From an uncultured Gammaproteobacteria bacterium (lineage in GTDB: Bacteria > Pseudomonadota > Gammaproteobacteria > Rariloculales > Rariloculaceae), in assembly GCA_946887385.1 (NCBI GenBank), contig CAMPKU010000101.1, forward strand, positions 1 to 14,499: 14,499 nt of DNA, read 5' to 3'. Below the pieces are notes generated by a model, which was not told the origin of the DNA, made no database searches, and worked only from the letters and a program-made list of their open reading frames with translations. The translations under genes and the position numbers were made by a program. Shown here piece by piece: positions 1 through 8,045 of this stretch (the stretch's first letter is position 1; each line of letters opens with the position of its first letter).

Positions 1-466
1 TCGACGTGCAGACGATGCCGTCGTGGCGGCCGCAGAACGCTTTCAGGTTCGCCGCCGAGTTGATGTACGTGACCGGTGTGATCGCCGCGTCCGGGTCGAG
101 CACCGTCGCGAGTTCGCGCCATGCGCGCTCGACCGCGCCGAGGTCGGCCATGTCGGCCATCGAGCAGCCCGCGGCCATGTCGGGCAGCACGGCGATCTGG
201 TCGGGCCGCGACATGATGTCCGCGACCTCGGCCATGAAGTGCACGCCGCAGAAGACGATCGCGTCGGCGTCCGTCTCGCGCGCGAGGTGCGACAGGCGCA
301 GCGAGTCGCCGGTCAGGTCCGCGTGGCGGTAGACCTCTTCCCGTTGGTAGTGGTGACCGAGCACGATCGCGCGGCCCGCGAGCCGCGCCTTCGCTTCGAC
401 GATGCGCGCGTGACAATCGTCGTCCGGGATTCCCGTGTACGCACCGATGTCGAGCTGCGCGGCCAT
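1..466 (-). CDS. nadA: Quinolinate synthase NadA, N-terminal part (gene continues beyond position 1)
   Basis: Quinolinate synthase is a [4Fe-4S] enzyme that condenses iminoaspartate (from NadB) with dihydroxyacetone phosphate to make quinolinate in cytosolic de novo NAD synthesis. The reverse strand gives 155 uninterrupted residues from ATG at 466 to the window edge. Visible family motifs are GHHYQ (37-41), FCGVHFMAE (72-80), AGCSMADMA (99-107), TYINS (133-137) and a CGRHDGIVCTS stretch at 145-155. Cys101 is the likely first iron-sulfur ligand; the other two ligands lie in the missing C-terminal half. The start shares one base with the aspS stop (TGATG), and AAGGA lies 3 bases upstream inside aspS, so the two are probably co-transcribed and coupled. 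The motifs differ from the E. coli NadA subtype (which has AHYYTDP and ECSLDLGC). Identity is confident. The end cannot be seen. Confidence 0.93.
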   Translation of the reverse strand, partial: MAAQLDIGAYTGIPDDDCHARIVEAKARLAGRAIVLGHHYQREEVYRHADLTGDSLRLSHLARETDADAIVFCGVHFMAEVADIMSRPDQIAVLPDMAAGCSMADMADLGAVERAWRELATVLDPDAAITPVTYINSAANLKAFCGRHDGIVCTS

Positions 467-2214
467 CAGTCCTTCTTCAGCGCAATCCTGAGTTCGCGCA
501 ACTGCGCATCCGACACACGGCCAGGCGCGTCGGTCAGCGGGTCGTGCGCGGTCTGGGTCTTCGGGAACGCCATCACGTCGCGGATCGACGTCGCGCCGGT
601 CATCAGCATTACGAGCCGGTCGAGGCCGAACGCGATGCCGCCGTGTGGCGGCGCGCCGTACTTCAGCGCGTCGAGCAGGAAGCCGAACTTCTCGCGCGCC
701 TCGTCGTCGCCGATGCCGAGCAGCCGGAACACCGCGCTCTGCAGGTCGGTGCGGTGGATACGCACGGAGCCGCCGCCGATCTCGGTGCCGTTCAGCACCA
801 TGTCGTACGCGCGCGAGACCGCGTTGTGCGGGTCGCGCTCGAGGGCCTCGATATCGTCCACGCGCGGCGCGGTGAACGGGTGGTGCAGCGCGAACCAGCG
901 CTTCGCGTCCGCGTCGTACTCGAACATCGGGAAGTCGACGACCCACAGCGGCTGCCAGCCGTCCGTAATGAGCCCGAGGTCCTCACCGAGCTTCACGCGC
1001 AGGGCGCCGAGCGCGTCGTTCACCACGCGCGCGTTGTCCGCGCCGAAGAACACGATGTCGCCGGCGACCGCGCCGGTGCGCTCGAGGATCGTCGCGACCG
1101 CGGCCTCGGGCAGGAATTTCAGGATCGGCGCCGACGGCCCGTCATCGGTCACCTTGATGTACGCGAGGCCTTTCGCGCCGTAGCGCGCGACGAACGCGGT
1201 GTAACCGTCGATGTCCTTGCGCGACAGCGCGGCGCCGCCGGGAACGCGCAACGCGGCGACGCGGCCGTCCGCGGCCTGCGCCGGCCCGGCGAACACCTTG
1301 AACTCGACGTCGGCCAGCAGGTCGTCGACGGTCACGAGCTCGAGCGGGATGCGCAGGTCCGGCTTGTCGGAGCCGTAGCGCGCCATCGCGTCGGCGTACG
1401 ACATGCGCGGGAACGGGTCGGGCAGCGCGACCCCGAGCGTCTCGGCGAACAGTTCGCGGATCATGCGCTCCATCAGCGCCGTGATCGCGTCCTCGTCGAG
1501 GAACGAGGTCTCGATGTCGAGCTGCGTGAACTCCGGCTGCCGGTCGGCGCGCAGGTCCTCGTCGCGGAAGCAGCGCACGATCTGGTAGTAGCGGTCGAGG
1601 CCCGACATCATCAGCAACTGCTTGAACAGCTGCGGCGACTGCGGCAGCGCGAAGAAATGACCCGGATGCGTGCGGCTCGGCACGAGATAATCGCGCGCGC
1701 CTTCGGGCGTCGTCTTCGTGAGGATCGGAGTCTCGACGTCGATGAAGCCGTGCTCGTCCATGAACTTCCGCAGTGCACGCGTCACGGCGTGCCGCAGGCG
1801 CAAGTTCTTGAGCATCGGCTCGCGGCGCAGATCGAGATAACGGTAGCGCAGGCGCAGCTCCTCGCTGGCCGGCTCGTCGTGATGAAACGGCGGCGTCTTC
1901 GATTTTGCGAGCACCGTGAGCGTGGTCGCGAGCACTTCCACCTCGCCGCTCGCGAGATTGGGATTTACGGTGCCCTCGGGCCGCGCGCGCACCACGCCCT
2001 CGACGGCCAGCACGTATTCGGAGCGCAGCCGCTCGGCCTCCGCGAACATCGCGGCGCGGTCGGGATCGAACACCACCTGCAGCAAACCCTCGCGATCGCG
2101 CAGGTCGATGAAGATGACGCCACCGTGATCGCGGCGCCGGTGTACCCAGCCGGCAACGGTGATCGTCCGCCCGATCGCGGCGCGGTTGACGTGGCCGCAG
2201 TAATGACTGCGCAT
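466..2214 (-). CDS. aspS: Aspartyl-tRNA synthetase, probably non-discriminating (Asp/Asn) type
   Basis: This class II synthetase attaches aspartate to tRNA in the cytosol. The 582 residues are full length for the bacterial type (E. coli about 590). The order is an N-terminal OB-fold anticodon domain (about 1-105), a catalytic core with motif 2 near 216-237 ([14 protein letters not shown]), an inserted GAD-like domain (about 290-420), and motif 3 at 530-534 (GLDRL). The ATG at 2214 has AAAGGA 8 bases upstream. His30 and Gly81 occupy the positions that are Leu30 and Lys81 in E. coli, where the enzyme is tRNA-Asp specific, and His31/Gly82 in the non-discriminating P. aeruginosa enzyme. This AspRS may therefore also aspartylate tRNA-Asn. 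It lies downstream of fmdB after a 143-base spacer and overlaps nadA by one base at its stop. Confidence 0.98.
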   Translation of the reverse strand: MRSHYCGHVNRAAIGRTITVAGWVHRRRDHGGVIFIDLRDREGLLQVVFDPDRAAMFAEAERLRSEYVLAVEGVVRARPEGTVNPNLASGEVEVLATTLTVLAKSKTPPFHHDEPASEELRLRYRYLDLRREPMLKNLRLRHAVTRALRKFMDEHGFIDVETPILTKTTPEGARDYLVPSRTHPGHFFALPQSPQLFKQLLMMSGLDRYYQIVRCFRDEDLRADRQPEFTQLDIETSFLDEDAITALMERMIRELFAETLGVALPDPFPRMSYADAMARYGSDKPDLRIPLELVTVDDLLADVEFKVFAGPAQAADGRVAALRVPGGAALSRKDIDGYTAFVARYGAKGLAYIKVTDDGPSAPILKFLPEAAVATILERTGAVAGDIVFFGADNARVVNDALGALRVKLGEDLGLITDGWQPLWVVDFPMFEYDADAKRWFALHHPFTAPRVDDIEALERDPHNAVSRAYDMVLNGTEIGGGSVRIHRTDLQSAVFRLLGIGDDEAREKFGFLLDALKYGAPPHGGIAFGLDRLVMLMTGATSIRDVMAFPKTQTAHDPLTDAPGRVSDAQLRELRIALKKD

Positions 2215-2280
2215 CGCTCTGGTCCTTTTGAGCCTAACCTTTTGAATGCAAAGGCGGCGTTACCCTCGAAGAGGCCCGCG

Positions 2281-2309
2281 ATGTTACGGCGAAGGCGTAG
2301 GACGCGCAA
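2281..2309 (-). promoter_or_regulatory. Candidate sigma-70 promoter for aspS-nadA
   Basis: On the minus strand, TTGCGC (2309-2304) is followed after 17 bases by TAACAT (2286-2281). The match is 3 of 6 for the -35 and 4 of 6 for the -10, with ideal spacing. Transcription would start near 2274 and leave a leader of about 60 bases before the aspS ATG at 2214. Such matches arise by chance, so this rests on position and spacing. Confidence 0.35.
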
Positions 2310-2341
2310 GCCGCGCACAGGCTTCGTCTCGCGCGCGCGGC
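2310..2341 (-). terminator. GC-rich hairpin between fmdB and aspS (possible terminator without U-tract)
   Basis: In the minus-strand transcript, GCCGCGCGC (2341-2333) can pair over 9 bp, including one G-U pair, with GTGCGCGGC (2318-2310), leaving a 14-base loop. It begins 17 bases after the fmdB stop. The G-U pair becomes an A-C mismatch on the other strand, so the fold favours the fmdB-side RNA. No run of U follows, so it could instead be a pausing, RNA-stabilising or Rho-related structure. GC-rich DNA makes chance hairpins common. Confidence 0.35.
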
Positions 2342-2357
2342 GCCGGGAAAATTCGCT

Positions 2358-2774
2358 TCAGCGGCGCGCGGCTTTCGGGCGCGGCTTCGGCGCCGGTTTG
2401 CGGCGTGCCGCAGTGCTCGGCTTCTCGCTCACCGGCTTCGGCTGTGCGGGCTTGGCGTCGTCCTTCTTCGTGCCGGCGGCGGCTTTGCCGCTGTCTTTGC
2501 CGCTATCGTCCTTGGCCGCCGTCTCCGTGGGCTTGCTAGCTTCGCTCGACTCCGCGCCGGCCTTCTCGACGAGATTGCGTTTCGTCTCGTTATCCTTCTT
2601 GAAATCGGTTTCGTACCAGCCGCTGCCCTTGAGCCGGAACTGCGGCGCCGACATGAGGCGGCGCAGTTGCGACCGGCCGCAATCGGGACACTTGCGCAGC
2701 GGCCCGTCGGTCATTTTCTGCAAAGCTTCGAGATGGTGCCCGCAGGCACCGCAGCGATATTCGTAGATCGGCAT
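2358..2774 (-). CDS. FmdB-family zinc-ribbon protein with long charged tail
   Basis: This is a small protein of the FmdB/CxxC_CxxC_SSSS regulatory family, whose molecular role is poorly known. It opens with the hallmark MPIYEYRC; Cys8/Cys11 and Cys29/Cys32 form a predicted zinc ribbon (about residues 1-35). A short conserved part containing SGWYETDFK follows (about 50-58). From about residue 60 to 138 the protein is a low-complexity tail rich in Lys, Ala, Pro, Ser and Glu/Asp that ends strongly basic, and is probably disordered. At 138 residues it is longer than many family members. It starts 18 bases after the clpB stop. The best Shine-Dalgarno (AAGGAG) overlaps the clpB stop and is about 14 bases from the ATG, which is long; the conserved N-terminus nevertheless fixes this start. 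FmdB genes often precede aspS in proteobacteria, but that gives no direct function. Confidence 0.9.
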   Translation of the reverse strand: MPIYEYRCGACGHHLEALQKMTDGPLRKCPDCGRSQLRRLMSAPQFRLKGSGWYETDFKKDNETKRNLVEKAGAESSEASKPTETAAKDDSGKDSGKAAAGTKKDDAKPAQPKPVSEKPSTAARRKPAPKPRPKAARR

Positions 2775-2792
2775 AGGTTGGGCTGTCGCTCC

Positions 2793-5390
<2,598 letters not shown>

Positions 5391-5422
5391 GAGTAAACGT
5401 CCTCGATAGCGGCTGGCTCGTC

Positions 5423-5451
5423 ACATGAGGGTAGAGGCGCCCGATCTCAAC
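5423..5451 (-). promoter_or_regulatory. Candidate sigma-32 (RpoH) heat-shock promoter of clpB
   Basis: On the minus strand, GTTGAGA (5451-5445) is followed after 14 bases by CCTCATGT (5430-5423). The E. coli RpoH consensus is CTTGAAA, 11-16 bases, then CCCCATnT. The match is 5 of 7 for the -35 and all but one fixed position for the -10. The start would fall near 5416, giving a leader of about 25 bases that contains the GAGGA ribosome site (5404-5400). clpB is a classic RpoH target, so position and gene function both support it. Confidence 0.6.
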
Positions 5452-5494
5452 CGCCATCCCGGCAATTACCAAGCTTCGGGCCCGACGCGGAGGC

Positions 5495-6220
5495 CTACAT
5501 CTGCAGCCAGACGAGCGTCGCCATACGGCCGCACGGCGCCTCGCGCCGGTGGGAGAAAAACCGCGCGGCTTCGGTGAACGTGCAAAAGCCGCCGCCGTGC
5601 ACGGCCGCCACGCCCACGGCCGCCAGGGCATCGCGCGCCAAGCCGTATAGATCGGCCTGCCAGCGGCCGCGGGCATTGGGGGCGAACCGGACATGGGCGC
5701 CGGGGTCGCGCGCCAGGAAACTCGCGCGCACTTCGGTCCCCACCTCGTAGGCCGCCGGACCGATCGCGGGCCCCAGCCACGCCATGAGCTCGGCCGGCGG
5801 CCCGCCGAGCGCGGCCACGGCTGCCGGCAGCACGCCTTGCACCAGCCCGCGCCACCCGGCGTGTGCCACGCCGACACGGCGGCCGGCTCGGTCGCAGAGC
5901 ACGACGGGAAGACAGTCCGCCGTGAGCACCGCACAGACGACGCCGGCGCGGCTCGTGACCGCGCCGTCCGCGGCCGTCACGCCTTCCCGGTCGAGCTCAA
6001 GCACGCGCGCGCCGTGCACTTGGTCTAGCCACGTGGGCTCGGCGGGCAACGCCAGCGCGCTGCGCAGCGCCGCCCGGTTGGCCGCGACGGCGCGCGGCTC
6101 GTCACCCACGTGCGTCGCCAGATTCAGCGAGCCGTAGCGCGCCGCCGAGCCTCGCTCGGTGACCCACGAGCGCACGTTCGCGGGCGCCGGCCACTCGGGC
6201 GCGAATCCGGGCACGCTCAT
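5495..6220 (-). CDS. pgeF: Peptidoglycan editing factor PgeF (YfiH/LACC1 family)
   Basis: PgeF-family proteins (formerly 'laccase' or 'polyphenol oxidase' YfiH) hydrolyse wrongly made UDP-MurNAc-L-Ser before it enters peptidoglycan; related proteins also act on purine nucleosides. The 241 residues match the family (E. coli 243). The zinc-site residues are visible: His69 in QVHG, Cys103 in TADCLPV and His120 in HAGWRG. They are followed by AWLGPAIGP, CTFTE and the terminal GRMATLVWL motif. The ATG at 6220 overlaps the rluD stop by 4 bases (ATGA), and the protein then starts like E. coli YfiH. An open frame runs upstream inside rluD but matches nothing in the family. Near residues 20-30 the usual TRxGGxS segment is replaced by TERGSAARYGS, a shortened loop without the Gly-Gly. 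The rluD-pgeF pairing is common in proteobacteria. Confidence 0.95.
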   Translation of the reverse strand: MSVPGFAPEWPAPANVRSWVTERGSAARYGSLNLATHVGDEPRAVAANRAALRSALALPAEPTWLDQVHGARVLELDREGVTAADGAVTSRAGVVCAVLTADCLPVVLCDRAGRRVGVAHAGWRGLVQGVLPAAVAALGGPPAELMAWLGPAIGPAAYEVGTEVRASFLARDPGAHVRFAPNARGRWQADLYGLARDALAAVGVAAVHGGGFCTFTEAARFFSHRREAPCGRMATLVWLQM

Positions 6221-7176
6221 CGCGCGGCTCGCACCGCGTCGGCACGCAACAGGTCGAGCAGCCGCTCGATGTCGGGCGCCACAGGACTCTCGACGGCCAG
6301 CGCGGCGCCGCTGTGCGGATGCGCAAGCCGCAACCGGCTGGCATGCAGCGCCTGGCGGCGAAAGCCTTGCAACGCCAAGCGCAGCTCGTCGCTCGGGGCG
6401 GGCGGCAGCTTCGGCCGGCCGCCGTACACGGGATCGCCGAGCAGCGGCGCGCGGATGTGCGCCATGTGCACGCGGATCTGGTGCGTGCGGCCCGTATCGA
6501 GCTCGACCTCGCAATAGGTGTGCGCTCGAAAACGCTCGAGCACGCGGTAGCTCGTGCGCGCCGGGCGGCCGCCTTCGACGACCGCCATCTTCGTGCGCTC
6601 GCGGCGGTGCCGGCCGATGGGCGCGTCGATGCTGCCGCCGCCCGTCAGCACGCCTTGGCACACGGCACGGTAGGTTCGCTTGATCTCGCGCCGCTGAAGC
6701 GCGGCCGTCAAAGCGGTGTGGCTCGGCAGCGTGCGCGCGACGAGCAGCAAACCGCTCGTGTCCTTGTCGAGCCGGTGCACCAAGCCTGCGCGCGGCAGTA
6801 GCGCGAGCTCCGGAAAGCGATGCAACAGGGCGTTTTGCAGCGTGCCCGAGCGGTTACCGGCGCCCGGGTGCACGACGAGGCCCACGGGCTTGTCCACGAC
6901 CAGCAGGGCGTCGTCGGCGTGCGCCACGGTGAGAGGGATCGGCTCGGGGGCGGCTTCGACGGCATTTTCGAGCTGCGCCTTGAGCTCGAGCTGCTCGCCG
7001 CCCTTGAGCAGGGCGCGCGGCTTCGCGCTGCGGCCGTCAACGGTCAAGTGGCCGGAGTCGATCCATGCCCGCAGCCGGCTGCGCGAGAACTCGGGCAGCA
7101 GCGCCGCGGCGGCCTGATCCAGGCGGCGCCCGGCGAGGTCGTCGGGCACCGACAGGTGCCTGTCGACGCGGCTCAC
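6217..7176 (-). CDS. rluD: 23S rRNA pseudouridine synthase RluD (positions 1911/1915/1917)
   Basis: RluD converts three uridines in helix 69 of 23S rRNA to pseudouridine and supports late 50S assembly and translation termination. The 319 residues (E. coli 326) have an N-terminal S4-like RNA-binding domain (about 16-75, with RLDQ and SRSRLRAWI) and an RluA-type catalytic domain from about 88. The catalytic aspartate is Asp137 in HRLDKDTSG. Later family motifs are RTYRA, RTHQIRVHM, GDPVYGG and QALHA. RluA and RluC are related, but length, S4 domain and the pgeF/bamD neighbours favour RluD. Translation starts at GTG (7176), with AAGG about 4 bases upstream. It is divergent from bamD across about 104 bases and overlaps pgeF by 4 bases, so the pair is probably one transcript. 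Confidence 0.95.
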   Translation of the reverse strand: MSRVDRHLSVPDDLAGRRLDQAAAALLPEFSRSRLRAWIDSGHLTVDGRSAKPRALLKGGEQLELKAQLENAVEAAPEPIPLTVAHADDALLVVDKPVGLVVHPGAGNRSGTLQNALLHRFPELALLPRAGLVHRLDKDTSGLLLVARTLPSHTALTAALQRREIKRTYRAVCQGVLTGGGSIDAPIGRHRRERTKMAVVEGGRPARTSYRVLERFRAHTYCEVELDTGRTHQIRVHMAHIRAPLLGDPVYGGRPKLPPAPSDELRLALQGFRRQALHASRLRLAHPHSGAALAVESPVAPDIERLLDLLRADAVRAAR

Positions 7177-7198
7177 AGGGCCTTATCCCGGGCGGCCG

Positions 7199-7227
7199 GA
7201 AACTTTCGGCTATACTGCATCGTCGAA
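7199..7227 (+). promoter_or_regulatory. Candidate sigma-E-like promoter (overlapping a sigma-70 -10) for bamD
   Basis: GAAACTT (7199-7205) is followed after 16 bases by GTCGAA (7222-7227), close to the RpoE consensus GGAACTT and GTCTAA (6 of 7 and 5 of 6). In E. coli bamD belongs to the sigma-E regulon. Between the two boxes lies TATACT (7211-7216), a good sigma-70 -10 without a recognisable -35. Both could serve bamD; only mapping of the transcript start would decide. Confidence 0.45.
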
Positions 7228-7280
7228 CCAACCACGAAAAACCGCGGCATTATTGCCCGCCGTTACCCACCGGACATAGC

Positions 7281-8036
7281 GTGCTTCGAATCGGCAAAGG
7301 GATGTTGTTGCTGGGCCTCGCTGCGGTCGCACTATGCGGCTGCGCGCGCGACAACGTCGTCGAGGATCAAGGTCCCGAGCTGCTCTACCAGCGCGGTTAC
7401 GACGCCATGGAGGGGTCGAACTTCGCGGGGGCGATTCAGTATTTCAATGCGCTCGAGGCGCGTTATCCGTTCAGCCCGGAGACGCGCCAGGCGCAGCTCG
7501 ATCTGATCTATGTCTATTACCGTGCTTTGCAGCCCGAAGCGGCGATCGATGCCGCCGAGGAGTTCGAGCGCGAGAATCCCACTCACGAGCGCCTCGACTA
7601 TTGCCTCTACATGCGCGGGCTCGTGTACTTCGACCAGGCGCCGAACATCATCGAGAAGCTGCTGCGCGTCGACCTGTCGCTGCGGCCGCCCAAAGACACG
7701 CTGCGCTCGTTCTCCACGTTTCAGGAGCTGGTTCGCCGCTTCCCCGACAGCGAGTACGTGCCGGACGCGCGTCAGCGCATGGTGTACCTGCGCAACCGGC
7801 TGGCCGAGTACGAGAACCACGTCGCCGATTACTACGTGCGCCGCGGCGCCTACGTCGCCGCGATCAATCGCGCCAAGTACGCGCTCGAGCATTACCCCGG
7901 CGCACCGCAGCTCGAAAAGACACTCCAGCTCCTGGTCGCGGCCTACGAGCAGCTCGGCATGGTCGACCTCGCCGCCGACACACGGCGCGTGCTGCGCGAG
8001 ACGTTCGGCGAGGAAGCCGCCACGGCGCAGCTCTGA
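7281..8036 (+). CDS. bamD: Outer-membrane assembly lipoprotein BamD (ComL/YfiO)
   Basis: BamD is the essential lipoprotein partner of BamA in the complex that inserts beta-barrel proteins into the outer membrane; it sits on the periplasmic face. The 251-residue product (E. coli 245) has a short basic n-region, a hydrophobic stretch and the lipobox LCGC, with Cys21 as the predicted lipidated residue. The mature part consists of tetratricopeptide-like helices. Family segments include GAIQYFNALEARYPFSP, YYRALQPEAAIDAAEEF, YCLYMRGLVYF, FQELVRRFPDSEY and ADYYVRRGAY. I chose GTG at 7281 because it supplies Arg3 and Lys6 for the signal peptide. ATG at 7302 is the alternative, but its AAAGG lies only about one base away and it leaves no positive n-region. 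bamD is divergent from rluD and convergent with nadE, with only 9 bases between the stops. Confidence 0.95.
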   Translation: MLRIGKGMLLLGLAAVALCGCARDNVVEDQGPELLYQRGYDAMEGSNFAGAIQYFNALEARYPFSPETRQAQLDLIYVYYRALQPEAAIDAAEEFERENPTHERLDYCLYMRGLVYFDQAPNIIEKLLRVDLSLRPPKDTLRSFSTFQELVRRFPDSEYVPDARQRMVYLRNRLAEYENHVADYYVRRGAYVAAINRAKYALEHYPGAPQLEKTLQLLVAAYEQLGMVDLAADTRRVLRETFGEEAATAQL

Positions 8037-8045
8037 GAGCCTCGC

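Noticed and set aside
23..1183. A 386-codon plus-strand open frame at the left edge
   Set aside because: The opposite strand encodes clear NadA and AspRS sequence; this frame is low-complexity shadow coding.
544..2766. A 740-codon plus-strand open frame opposite aspS and fmdB
   Set aside because: Composition is biased to Arg, His and Val with no family motif. The opposite strand holds complete AspRS and FmdB proteins.
5476..5485. Perfect 10-base palindrome TCGGGCCCGA between pgeF and clpB
   Set aside because: It has no loop and no U-tract, and is short enough to be chance in GC-rich DNA; not called as an operator or terminator.
6221..6661. Upstream extension of the pgeF frame inside rluD
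   Set aside because: The extra residues are Arg/Ala-rich and do not match the family. The ATG at 6220 overlaps the rluD stop and gives a normal-length PgeF.
7244..7260. Small imperfect hairpin in the bamD leader (GCGGCA, TTAT loop, TGCCCGC)
   Set aside because: The stem is 6 bp with a bulge and no U-tract, so it is too weak to support a terminator or riboswitch.
7065..7280. N-terminal extension of BamD into rluD
   Set aside because: It would destroy the lipoprotein signal peptide and overlaps rluD coding sequence and the likely promoter.
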